Origin: Bacteroidales bacterium
GTDB taxonomy: Bacteria; Bacteroidota; Bacteroidia; Bacteroidales; WCHB1-69
Direction: 5' to 3'
DNA: 64,000 nt
Assembly: GCA_024400635.1 (NCBI GenBank)
Contig: JAKSMI010000001.1
Location: forward strand, 629,534-693,533
The number at the start of each line of letters is the position of its first letter. The first letter of the stretch is position 1. Under the pieces are notes generated by a model that was given only the letters and a program-made list of their open reading frames with translations, was not told the origin of the DNA and did no database searches. The position numbers and the translations under genes are program-made. Positions 17,481 through 25,153 of the stretch are shown piece after piece.

Positions 17481-20336
17481 TTATTTTTCGAGGCTGCAAA
17501 CGAGGTTTCTGTCACCGTAAGCGTCATCGATTTTGCTAACAGTGGGCCAGTATTTATCATCGTGAGCGATTGGGAAGGCAGCCTGTTGTCTGCTGTAAGG
17601 TCTGTCCCAAGTGTCGGCACAAACCACACCCATGGTGTGAGGAGCGCGTTTGATAACATTGTTTTCGCGGTCAGCCTTGCCACTTTCGATGTCGGCGATT
17701 TCCTGACGGATAGCGATCATAGCGTCGCAGAAGCGGTCGAGTTCGCTCAGCGGTTCGCTTTCGGTAGGTTCAACCATCAAAGTGCCATGAACTGGGAATG
17801 CCACTGTAGGAGCGTGGAAACCATAGTCCATCAAACGTTTAGCGATATCACCAACCTGAACGCCAGCGGTACGGTCAAATTCGTTGCAATCCAAAATCAT
17901 TTCATGAGCGCACATACCTTGAGTTCCGGTGTACAGAATTTTGTAGTGATTTTGCAATCTTGCGCGGATATAGTTTGCATTGAGGATAGCATATTTTGTA
18001 GCTTCAGTCAAGCCCTTGCCACCGCACATTTTGAGGTAACCGTAAGTAATGGGCAACAGGTAAGCACTACCGTATGGAGCGGAAGCCACCTGACTACCAT
18101 TCTTGCCGCCAGTTTCGATGAGGGCGTGGTTAGGCAGGAAGTCAACCAATTTTTCGCAAACTGCGATAGGTCCGACGCCAGGGCCACCACCACCGTGAGG
18201 CATTGCGAAGGTCTTATGCAAGTTGAGGTGGCAAACATCAGCACCCATATTACCAGGAGATGTCAAACCAACCTGAGCATTCATATTAGCGCCATCCATA
18301 TAAACCAAGCCGCCATTTTCGTGGACGATCTTGATGATATCGAGGATAGCTTCTTCGAAAACGCCATGGGTTGAAGGATAAGTAACCATCAAGCAAGAAA
18401 GTCTGTCTTTGTATTCGATAGCTTTTGCACGCAAATCTTCAACATCGATTTCACCGTTTTCGGTTGATTTAACCACTACAATCTGGTTGCCAGCCTTAGC
18501 TGAAGAAGCCGGGTTAGTACCATGAGCAGAAGCAGGAATCAAGCAAACGTTGCGGAAACCTTCACCGCGTGAAATATGATAATTTCTGATGACAGTCATG
18601 CCGGCGTATTCACCAGCGGCACCTGAATTAGGCTGCAAAGAAACAGCTTTGAAACCGGTAACCACTGCCAACCACTGGCTAACTTCGGCAATCATTTCGA
18701 GATAACCTTCTGCTTGTTCAGCGGGTGCGAAAGGATGAATATTGCAAGTATTAGCCCAGCTCAACGGCAGCATTTCAGCGGCAGCATTCAGCTTCATAGT
18801 GCAAGAACCCAGTGGAATCATAGCACGGTTCAATGACAAGTCCATGATTTCCAATTTCTTCATATAACGCATCATTTCTGTTTCTGATTGATACTTATTG
18901 AAGATTTCCTGCTGCATGAAAGGAGATTTTCTGAGCAGAGTGTCAGGAATATTCAATGCAGGATTGCCACAGCAACCTTGGCAAACATATTCTTTGAATT
19001 CCTTGCCAGCGGCCTGAGCCAAAACTGAAAGGATATCGTTAACGTCGTCCAGGACAACGGTTTCATCAAGGGCAACGCTGAAGCAAGTGTCGCACCAGTA
19101 GTTGAAGTTGATTTTCTGTTCGAGCGCAGCCACTTTCACGTCGTCGGTAGTAATACCTTCGGGAACTTCGAAGCAAAGGGTGTCGAAGAAAATCTTGTTA
19201 CCTTGTTTGTATCCGTATTTTTCAGCTTCGCGAGCAAGAACGCCAGCGAGAACGTTGATTTTGGTAGCTTTTTTGCGCAGGCCATCAGCGCCGTGCCACA
19301 TTGCGAAGAAACCAGCCATGATGGCAGTCAGAGCACTTGCGGTGCAAATGTTCGATGTGGCTTTTTCGCGTTTGATATGTTGTTCACGAGTTTGGAGAGC
19401 CATACGAACAGCGCGATTGCCTTCTGCGTCAACAGTAATACCAATGATACGGCCGGGCATCTGGCGTTTGAAGCTTTCCTGGCAGGCGAAGAAGCCAGCA
19501 GCGGGGCTGCCGAATCCCATTGGCAAGCCAAAGCGCTGGGTTGAACCCATCACGCAATCCGCACCCCATTCGCCTGGAGGGGTCAGCAGTGTCAATGCCA
19601 TCAAATCAGAAGCAACACCTACGAAAACATTGTGAGCTTTAGCTTTCTGGACAAAAGCGGTAAAATCATGAATTTCACCATGTTGGTTAGGATATTGAAC
19701 CATTGCTCCGAAGAAAGTGTCATCGAGTTCAACCTCATCAGCATTGCCGATAACTAATTCGATGCCTTGAGGAGCGGCATTGGTTTTCATCACGCCGACA
19801 GAATGTTCGAAAACGTCTTCTGAAACGAAATATTTCTTTACGTCGTTTTTCACTTGTTCACGAGTACGGCTGTGATAGAACATCAACATCATTTCTCCAG
19901 CGGCAGTAGCCTCGTCCAACAAGGAAGCATTGGCCAAAGGCATACCAGTCAGACCGACAATCATCGTTTGAAAATTCAACAGAGCTTCGATTCGACCCTG
20001 GGAAATTTCAGCTTGATAGGGAGTATAAGCAGTGTACCAACCTGGATTTTCGAAGATGTTACGCAAAATCACTGAAGGGATGCGGGTGTTGTAATAACCC
20101 ATACCGATATAAGAACGGTAAACTTTATTTTTAGCCATCAAGCGGTTCACCTCGTTGAGGTATTCGTATTCGCTTAAACCGTCGGGAAGAGCCAAAGGTT
20201 CTTTCAGTCGGATAGCGGCAGGAACTGTTTTCTCGATCAGTTCATCCATAGATTTTACACCGATGGTAGCCAACATTTTGGCGGTCTCAGCTTCGCTCGG
20301 ACCGTTATGCCTTCTAATGAATTCGTCTTTTATCAT
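17481..20336 (-). CDS. gcvP: Glycine dehydrogenase (decarboxylating), single-chain P-protein
   Basis: P-protein of the glycine cleavage system: PLP-dependent decarboxylation of glycine, passing the aminomethyl group to lipoyl H-protein. 951 residues, so it is the fused (alpha+beta) form. Landmarks: FIRRHNGPSEAE at the N-terminus, YTAYTPYQAEISQGR, SLQPNSGAAGEYAGM, SAHGTNPASSAKAG, the PLP-lysine segment LNLHKTFAMPHGGGGPG (about residue 700), and PTESEPLSELDRFC near the end. No gcvT or gcvH is adjacent. It is preceded by its own promoter-like box. Confidence 0.97.
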   Translation of the reverse strand: MIKDEFIRRHNGPSEAETAKMLATIGVKSMDELIEKTVPAAIRLKEPLALPDGLSEYEYLNEVNRLMAKNKVYRSYIGMGYYNTRIPSVILRNIFENPGWYTAYTPYQAEISQGRIEALLNFQTMIVGLTGMPLANASLLDEATAAGEMMLMFYHSRTREQVKNDVKKYFVSEDVFEHSVGVMKTNAAPQGIELVIGNADEVELDDTFFGAMVQYPNQHGEIHDFTAFVQKAKAHNVFVGVASDLMALTLLTPPGEWGADCVMGSTQRFGLPMGFGSPAAGFFACQESFKRQMPGRIIGITVDAEGNRAVRMALQTREQHIKREKATSNICTASALTAIMAGFFAMWHGADGLRKKATKINVLAGVLAREAEKYGYKQGNKIFFDTLCFEVPEGITTDDVKVAALEQKINFNYWCDTCFSVALDETVVLDDVNDILSVLAQAAGKEFKEYVCQGCCGNPALNIPDTLLRKSPFMQQEIFNKYQSETEMMRYMKKLEIMDLSLNRAMIPLGSCTMKLNAAAEMLPLSWANTCNIHPFAPAEQAEGYLEMIAEVSQWLAVVTGFKAVSLQPNSGAAGEYAGMTVIRNYHISRGEGFRNVCLIPASAHGTNPASSAKAGNQIVVVKSTENGEIDVEDLRAKAIEYKDRLSCLMVTYPSTHGVFEEAILDIIKIVHENGGLVYMDGANMNAQVGLTSPGNMGADVCHLNLHKTFAMPHGGGGPGVGPIAVCEKLVDFLPNHALIETGGKNGSQVASAPYGSAYLLPITYGYLKMCGGKGLTEATKYAILNANYIRARLQNHYKILYTGTQGMCAHEMILDCNEFDRTAGVQVGDIAKRLMDYGFHAPTVAFPVHGTLMVEPTESEPLSELDRFCDAMIAIRQEIADIESGKADRENNVIKRAPHTMGVVCADTWDRPYSRQQAAFPIAHDDKYWPTVSKIDDAYGDRNLVCSLEK

Positions 20337-20387
20337 ACTGAATAATATTTATTTAAGTTAATAATTACATTATTGAAAAATGACTTG

Positions 20388-20395
20388 CAAAGATA
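20388..20395 (-). promoter_or_regulatory. Putative -7 box for gcvP
   Basis: The minus strand reads TATCTTTG followed by C, matching TAnnTTTG, about 50 bases before the gcvP start. Confidence 0.5.
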
Positions 20396-20422
20396 CGTTT
20401 TTTTTCGATTGCGATATGACTT

Positions 20423-21580
20423 TTATCCCAATTTCGACTTATAATCGGCGTATGAACCAGGCTGGCTGAATAGAATGAACTCTCCATCCTTTTGAATCAT
20501 GCCGATAGCAGGATGTTTTACACCATTAAAAAACGTCGTTTTCACCATCGTGTAATGAATCATATCGTCAAAAACAATGCGATCACCGATTTCAAGCGGT
20601 TCGGGGAAAGCGAAGTCGCCCATGCCGATGAAGTCACCAGCCAGGCAAGAGCAGCCGCCCAGACGATAAACATACTTGCTGTTTTCGTTGGGGTCGCTGG
20701 CCCCTAAGACCAAAGGTTTATAAGGCATTTCGAGACAGTCGGGCAAGTGGCACGAGAACGAAATATCCAGCATTGCAATCTTGATACCTTTACTTTCAAC
20801 GATATCTTCAACTGTTGAAACGAGTACACCCGTTTGCCAACCCACCGCCTCGCCAGGTTCGAGAATAACTTCCTCAACGTTGGGATAGCGCTGACGGAAA
20901 TCCTTCAGCAACCCGATTAGATGCATAATGTCATAATCCTTGCGGGTAATGTGATGACCACCACCGAAATTTACCCAACGACACTCCTTGATAAGATGAC
21001 CGAAACGGGCTTCGAAATGCTCAAGACAATGTTCAAGGGCGTAGCTGTCGTTTTCGCACAAACAATGAAAATGCAGACCTTCGATGCCTTCTGGCAAATG
21101 CTCTGGCATATCTTCTGACATAATGCCCAGACGAGAACCAGGAAGTGCCGGATTGTACAAATCCGTTTCAATTTCTGAATATTCCGGATTGACACGCAAA
21201 CCGAAACTCACCTTTTTGGGGAATGCCAAAGCCCTTTCCTTAAAACGTGACCACTGACTCAAGGAGTTGAATGTAATATGACTACTATACACCAACATGG
21301 ACTCAAATTCATCCTCATGATAAATTGGGGCGAAAGTGTGAGCCTCGCAACCCATTTCCTCGACAATCAATCGCGCCTCATTGAGCGAACTTGCCGTTGC
21401 CCCCGCCAAATACTGCTTCACCAACGGAAAAGAATGCCAGAAAGCAAAACCTTTCAGGGCACAGATAATTGACACATTCGCCTCTTTTTGCACCAGGTCA
21501 AGCAATTGCAAATTGGCTTCCAATGCCTGCTCATACATAATATAGCATGGTGAAGGATATTGTTCAAACTGGGGTATCAT
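20423..21580 (-). CDS. nspC: Carboxynorspermidine/carboxyspermidine decarboxylase NspC
   Basis: PLP enzyme of the alanine-racemase fold that decarboxylates carboxyspermidine to spermidine, the route used by many Bacteroidota. 385 residues. PSPCYIMYEQALEANL opens the barrel, the PLP lysine is in CALKGFAFW, and ATASSLNEARLI, GLRVNPEYSEI, FGGGHHIT, LEPGEAVGW and GGCSCLAGDFIGMGDF follow. The partner carboxyspermidine dehydrogenase is not in the window. It lies 31 bases after the MFS gene on the same strand, so the two are probably co-transcribed. Confidence 0.93.
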   Translation of the reverse strand: MIPQFEQYPSPCYIMYEQALEANLQLLDLVQKEANVSIICALKGFAFWHSFPLVKQYLAGATASSLNEARLIVEEMGCEAHTFAPIYHEDEFESMLVYSSHITFNSLSQWSRFKERALAFPKKVSFGLRVNPEYSEIETDLYNPALPGSRLGIMSEDMPEHLPEGIEGLHFHCLCENDSYALEHCLEHFEARFGHLIKECRWVNFGGGHHITRKDYDIMHLIGLLKDFRQRYPNVEEVILEPGEAVGWQTGVLVSTVEDIVESKGIKIAMLDISFSCHLPDCLEMPYKPLVLGASDPNENSKYVYRLGGCSCLAGDFIGMGDFAFPEPLEIGDRIVFDDMIHYTMVKTTFFNGVKHPAIGMIQKDGEFILFSQPGSYADYKSKLG

Positions 21581-21611
21581 ATTTTATCGTTTATTTCATT
21601 AATATAGAAAA

Positions 21612-22808
21612 TTATCGCAGTTTATTTCTCAGATAGCTGTTTTTGACGTAGGCAAAGAAAATGACGACACCAATGAGATTCATAATCCAGGCGGCCCAAA
21701 AAGCCCAATGATAACCGACATTTTCAGAAAGGATACCCCCGACCAGAATACCCAAACCCACACCAATATCCCAACTGATAAGGACGCTGGAATTGGCAGT
21801 ACCGCGCTGCGTATGAGGAGCAAGATTGATAAACATCGTCTGGAACGCCGGCCACATGTGCCCGTTTCCCAAGCCAATGACCAGGGCGGCGCCATAATAA
21901 CCAATAGAATTATGCAACGCAGCAAAAAGCAGATAGCCGCAAAGCGAAATACAAATACCCACCGACGCATTCTTCACGATTTTGCCCTGGCGGAGCGTGC
22001 GGCTACCAACCAAACGCGACAAAATCAGTCCGATGGAAAGCAACATGAAGAAGAATCCCGTGCCACCAGTGATGCCCAGTTCCTCCTTGCCATAAATTGC
22101 CACATAAGTTGCGATGACGCCATACGAAAAAGAATAGCAAACCATCGCCAGTGCTTCGCTCCACCCTTTCAGCAGGAAAAACCTGTCAAGAGAAACTTTA
22201 GGCTTATCTTTAACCAGTTCACGGTCGTTGAGTTTCAGTGTGGCATTAATGGCAAAGCCTATGCTTGAGGTAATGAGTGCTATCCAGAACAGCAATTCGT
22301 AACTATCTGAAATTTGGAGAATATAGATGGCCAAAGCTGGAGCGATAGCAGAAGCAATATTATTGCTCAAGCCATAATAACCAATGCCTTCTGCCCTTCG
22401 TGAAGGATGCAGTACATCAATGGCAACGGTACTATTGGAAACCGTTGTTGCACCAAATGGAGCACCATGCAAGGTACGGACAATGGCAAAAAGCAAAAGC
22501 GAACCCGCCATCAGATAGCCACCGAAAAATATACAAAAGAGACCATAAAACAACAGGAGTACTTTCTTTCGTGGAAAACTATCGACGAAGAACCCCCCGA
22601 AAGGCCTAATCAACAAGGCCGTCAAAGTGTAGCCCGAAAGGACGAGGCCAATCATTTGCTTGTCAGCATCAAAAGTTTCTTTCAAGTACAAAGGCAACAA
22701 GGGTGTCAACAGCATGAAAGAGAAGAAAATCATAAAGTTGGCAATCCAGACTTTCAAATAATTGCTGTTCCAAAGACGTTCTTGTGGGGCTTGTTCTATA
22801 ATATTCAT
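21612..22808 (-). CDS. MFS transporter, 12 membrane segments
   Basis: 398-residue major facilitator. The Met at 22808 (MNIIEQAPQERLWNSNYLK) is chosen because the upstream extension enters the palindromic promoter region. About 12 hydrophobic segments are visible, with the motif-A loop GGFFVDSFPRKKVLLL between TM2 and TM3 and HGAPFGATTVSNSTVAIDV in TM4-5. It is of the drug/sugar efflux type, substrate unknown. Co-transcription with nspC raises the idea of polyamine export (inference). Confidence 0.82.
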   Translation of the reverse strand: MNIIEQAPQERLWNSNYLKVWIANFMIFFSFMLLTPLLPLYLKETFDADKQMIGLVLSGYTLTALLIRPFGGFFVDSFPRKKVLLLFYGLFCIFFGGYLMAGSLLLFAIVRTLHGAPFGATTVSNSTVAIDVLHPSRRAEGIGYYGLSNNIASAIAPALAIYILQISDSYELLFWIALITSSIGFAINATLKLNDRELVKDKPKVSLDRFFLLKGWSEALAMVCYSFSYGVIATYVAIYGKEELGITGGTGFFFMLLSIGLILSRLVGSRTLRQGKIVKNASVGICISLCGYLLFAALHNSIGYYGAALVIGLGNGHMWPAFQTMFINLAPHTQRGTANSSVLISWDIGVGLGILVGGILSENVGYHWAFWAAWIMNLIGVVIFFAYVKNSYLRNKLR

Positions 22809-22824
22809 TTTTTTTGAAAAGGCT

Positions 22825-22857
22825 GGCAAAAGTACGAAAAATTTTCGTACTTTTGCC
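22825..22857. promoter_or_regulatory. Perfect palindrome carrying two opposed -7 boxes
   Basis: Two 16-base arms (22825-22840 and 22842-22857, each containing AAAAGTACGAAAA or its complement) flank a single A. TACTTTTG appears on the + strand at 22848-22855, 12 bases before the tRNA, and on the - strand at 22827-22834, 19 bases before the MFS start. It can therefore act as divergent promoters and possibly as an operator. Confidence 0.6.
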
Positions 22858-22866
22858 GTCGCAAAT

Positions 22867-22941
22867 GGGACGTTAGCCCAGTTGGTTTAGAGCGCTGCCT
22901 CCACACGGCAGAGGTCATAGGTTCAAATCCTATACGTCCCA
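22867..22941 (+). tRNA. tRNA-Val (anticodon CAC)
   Basis: A 75-base cloverleaf: acceptor stem GGGACGT/ACGTCCC, D arm GCCC...GAGC (with one C-A mismatch), anticodon stem CTGCC/GGCAG with loop TCCACAC, T arm ATAGG/CCTAT with loop TTCAAAT, discriminator A. CCA is not encoded, as is usual in this phylum. The anticodon by position is CAC at 22902-22904, which reads GUG (Val). Position 33 is C where nearly all tRNAs have U. Confidence 0.88.
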
Positions 22942-23005
22942 CTTCCCTTTAAAAATTTTTTTATAAATTTCCTCCTTCGGGAATTTTTTATTTTAAATCA
23001 TCAAA

Positions 23006-23173
23006 GTGCTGATTACACGGATTATTAAATCCATCGATGACACTTCTTTCATTTCCATATCCAAAACCTACAGCGTGTTTGAAAAGAATTTAGATTTGCT
23101 GAACTGTTGGACTAATGAAGTCCAATACGAAAATTTTCCTGATTTTGACAGCCTTAATGCGATTTGTTTGTAA
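23006..23173 (+). pseudogene. Decayed coding fragment, copy 1 (unknown family)
   Basis: An open stretch of 55 codons ending in TAA, with no ATG, containing TYSVFEKNLDLLNCWTNEVQ. A second copy at 23786-23908 keeps the same frame and differs mostly conservatively (N to K, V to I, N to D), which indicates real protein-coding ancestry. It appears to be the C-terminal remnant of a gene I cannot name. Confidence 0.5.
23063..23112 (+). repeat. Direct repeat A, copy 1 (50 bp)
   Basis: Fifty bases identical to 23804-23853, beginning AAAACCTACAGCGTG and ending TGAACTGTTGGAC. The following ~25 bases remain similar. It lies inside the decayed coding fragment. Confidence 0.9.
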
Positions 23174-23190
23174 TATTCTAATATTCAACT

Positions 23191-23226
23191 TTTAAGAAAA
23201 AAGTTTCGGGTAACTTGGGTGACGCG
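23191..23226 (+). repeat. Direct repeat B, copy 1 (36 bp)
   Basis: Thirty-six bases identical to 23754-23789, including GTTTCGGGTAACTTGGGTG. A weaker relative (GTGACGCATGGTCAAAGTCA) lies at 23287-23306. The two B copies bound the ~530-bp structured segment. Confidence 0.9.
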
Positions 23227-23321
23227 ATCCTCAAAATGCCATAATGTCCCTTCTCGAAACTATAGAAATCAACCTGACAAATCCAAGTGACGCATGGTCA
23301 AAGTCAAGGAAGGGCAGAACA

Positions 23322-23508
23322 ACAACTAACCAGTTGTACCGTCGAAGGAGGTGTTGTCGGCAGTGTGGCACTGAAACTACGGTGTCTGAAAGACACCACA
23401 ACAAGTAACCGGGGACGAAGTCCTCGGTGATAGAGGCGTTGTTAGAATCTGTTGCCTGAAAGGCAATACCATTTTCTGATACTTTCTTTGAGACCCAAAG
23501 AAAGTATC
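23322..23508. other. Row of six short hairpins in a non-coding segment
   Basis: Consecutive perfect or near-perfect stem-loops: 23322-23337 (ACAACT/AGTTGT), 23361-23373 (CAGTG TGG CACTG), 23381-23397 (GGTGTCT GAA AGACACC), 23408-23428 (ACCGGGGAC GAA GTCCTCGGT, one G-T), 23451-23467 (GTTGCCT GAA AGGCAAT) and 23478-23508 (13-bp stem GATACTTTCTTTG with loop AGACC). Three share a GAA loop. No convincing gene overlaps. A structured RNA or a repeat element of the REP kind is possible; its identity is unknown. Confidence 0.6.
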
Positions 23509-23530
23509 GCAAAGAAAGGTTTCCCGCTGA

Positions 23531-23664
23531 ACAAGCCTTTGCTACAAATCGGGCAGTTGCAGGCTAAACGCAGAAACTCGCAGGCTCCACTTCGTTCCGC
23601 CTGCTCAAACAGTCTGCGTTCTTAACGCCCGCACCCGCCGCGATTTGTCACGCAAAGCGCTTGT
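23531..23664. repeat. 134-bp nested inverted repeat
   Basis: Stems pair outside to inside: ACAAGC with GCTTGT, CTTTGC with GCAAAG, ACAAATCG (23544-23551) with CGATTTGT (23641-23648), AACGCAGA (23567-23574) with TCTGCGTT (23613-23620), GCAGGC (23580-23585) with GCCTGC (23599-23604). It could form one long cruciform or RNA hairpin. No gene is seen in it. Confidence 0.65.
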
Positions 23665-23753
23665 AAGGCGGTGGATATAAATGGTGGGAAATGGCTGAAA
23701 GCAGCCTGAAGGAAAATACAATATAATAGTTCATAACGGCCTAATAGGCAACG

Positions 23754-23789
23754 TTTAAGAAAAAAGTTTCGGGTAACTTGGGTGACGCG
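23754..23789 (+). repeat. Direct repeat B, copy 2 (36 bp)
   Basis: Identical to 23191-23226. Here it is followed after 14 bases by repeat A copy 2, so the order is A-B-segment-B-A with all copies in the same orientation. Confidence 0.9.
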
Positions 23790-23908
23790 TAGTCAAAGTC
23801 AGGAAAACCTACAGCGTGTTTGAAAAGAATTTAGATTTGCTGAACTGTTGGACAAAAGAAATCCAATACGAAGATTTTGTTTCTTTGTCGAATCTTGATA
23901 TTTTTTGA
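23786..23908 (+). pseudogene. Decayed coding fragment, copy 2
   Basis: Same frame as copy 1: TYSVFEKNLDLLNCWTKEIQ, then a diverged tail ending in TGA at 23906-23908. It is cut off at its 5' side by repeat B. It is a relic and not a functional gene. Confidence 0.45.
23804..23853 (+). repeat. Direct repeat A, copy 2 (50 bp)
   Basis: Identical to 23063-23112. Confidence 0.9.
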
Positions 23909-23911
23909 CAA

Positions 23912-23946
23912 AAAGAGAGGCGAATTGTGATAATCCGCCTCTCTTT
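23912..23946 (-). terminator. Terminator of the tandem lipoprotein operon
   Basis: An 11-bp stem AAAGAGAGGCG / CGCCTCTCTTT with an inner ATT/AAT pairing and loop GTGAT lies just past the stop of the downstream lipoprotein gene, followed on the minus transcript by TTTTTGTC. Confidence 0.75.
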
Positions 23947-23971
23947 GAAATTTATATAAAACCTGCAAATA

Positions 23972-25147
23972 TTACTTTTGGGCAGGTTTGATGATGATTT
24001 TAGAGGCAGCACCCCCTTCAAGAGGAATAATGTGACGTACGCCATCTATCCAGTAGGCAGGCTTGATGCCTTCATGAATGGTATAGAAACTTCCCACCAA
24101 ATAAAGCTGGTTTTTGGAGTTGATTGACATATCAATAATAGAACTGATGGTGTTGCCTTCTGGGTATCTATACATCGTTTCCTGCATAACGCTACCGTCT
24201 TTCACAACATAAAAGCCACCATAACAGGTGTCCATATATGGCTTACCAGTTGTTGGACTTATTTCGTAGTGCTCGTAATCTTCAGTTATTAAAGAATAGT
24301 TGCTCCGGCTTCCTTCCGCTTCGGTTTTATTCCACTTGGAAGAATTGACTATTCCATAGGCCATGCTGACATTTGAGCCCTCCCACTGGTAAGGGATTCG
24401 GATGCCCATACCTGTCTGACTATCGTATTCGTATGCCGTGTAGTTTTCGTATTCATCCAAATAACGACCAACGACTTTGAAATTGGCACCATTGGTCAGT
24501 GTGCCGGCATCAACTGTCGCTGAAGCACCGTTCATAGGATCTACATTTACAAGTTGACGATCTACCCATACTGCCGGAACGTATTTGCCATTAGCATTTA
24601 CATAGAAACCTGCAATGAGTTCATGACCATCCTTATAATCCATTGATGTAATGTACCATTTACTTATATTGTCTCCACCGGGAATAGGTAAGTTTGTCGC
24701 GGTGGTGCCGTCCCACACGGCGGGTCTAATTTGATCGGTAAGATGCAATCCCGCGAGGGCAATCTTTCCATTGTCTTCTATGGCAATGCGGCAAAAAGAA
24801 GCATAATCAAAGTCATATTCATAACAAGGTACGCCATTTTTGAATAACATTGATGATGGAAGAGAACCATCATCGTCAGGTTCCACTTCTCCTACAACAT
24901 AAATATCGCCATTGTCTGCCATCGCCATGTCAAGTGCGCCAAAATCTCCAATATTATTGTCAAAAAAGCTTAGTTTGCCATTCGTTAGGAGAAATGATTT
25001 TGTGACACCGTAAGTTCCCATGATATAAACGGTTTCTTCTGAAGTCGGTTCAACAGGATCGTCTTTTTTAGGATCATCTTTTTTACAGGACATGAAAACT
25101 ACCGACAGCAAGAGGCATGTCAAGGTGAGTAATTTGATTTTTTTCAT
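23972..25147 (-). CDS. Lipoprotein with propeller-like repeats, paralogue 1
   Basis: 391 residues with an SPII signal and lipobox FMSC (Cys21), then a charged linker (KKDDPKKDDPVEP). The rest contains about six degenerate repeats of a strand ending in VVGE, ALAG, IAGF or LVGSF, followed by a loop with PAVW or PAYW and DG, suggesting a beta-propeller. No named family recognised. It is the downstream copy of a tandem pair, 6 bases after paralogue 2, and the two are roughly three-quarters or more identical along their whole length. Probably surface- or periplasm-anchored; ligand unknown. Confidence 0.8.
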   Translation of the reverse strand: MKKIKLLTLTCLLLSVVFMSCKKDDPKKDDPVEPTSEETVYIMGTYGVTKSFLLTNGKLSFFDNNIGDFGALDMAMADNGDIYVVGEVEPDDDGSLPSSMLFKNGVPCYEYDFDYASFCRIAIEDNGKIALAGLHLTDQIRPAVWDGTTATNLPIPGGDNISKWYITSMDYKDGHELIAGFYVNANGKYVPAVWVDRQLVNVDPMNGASATVDAGTLTNGANFKVVGRYLDEYENYTAYEYDSQTGMGIRIPYQWEGSNVSMAYGIVNSSKWNKTEAEGSRSNYSLITEDYEHYEISPTTGKPYMDTCYGGFYVVKDGSVMQETMYRYPEGNTISSIIDMSINSKNQLYLVGSFYTIHEGIKPAYWIDGVRHIIPLEGGAASKIIIKPAQK

Positions 25148-25153
25148 GGTACA

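Noticed and set aside
17562-18374. 270-codon plus-strand ORF
   Set aside because: It is antisense to the well-supported gcvP and shows no family features.
21708-22268. 186-codon plus-strand ORF
   Set aside because: It is antisense to the MFS transporter; composition is that of a shadow frame.
23231-23512. 93-codon minus-strand ORF across the hairpin row
   Set aside because: It reads through four of the inverted repeats and has no domain, signal or operon context. The DNA structure explains the segment better.
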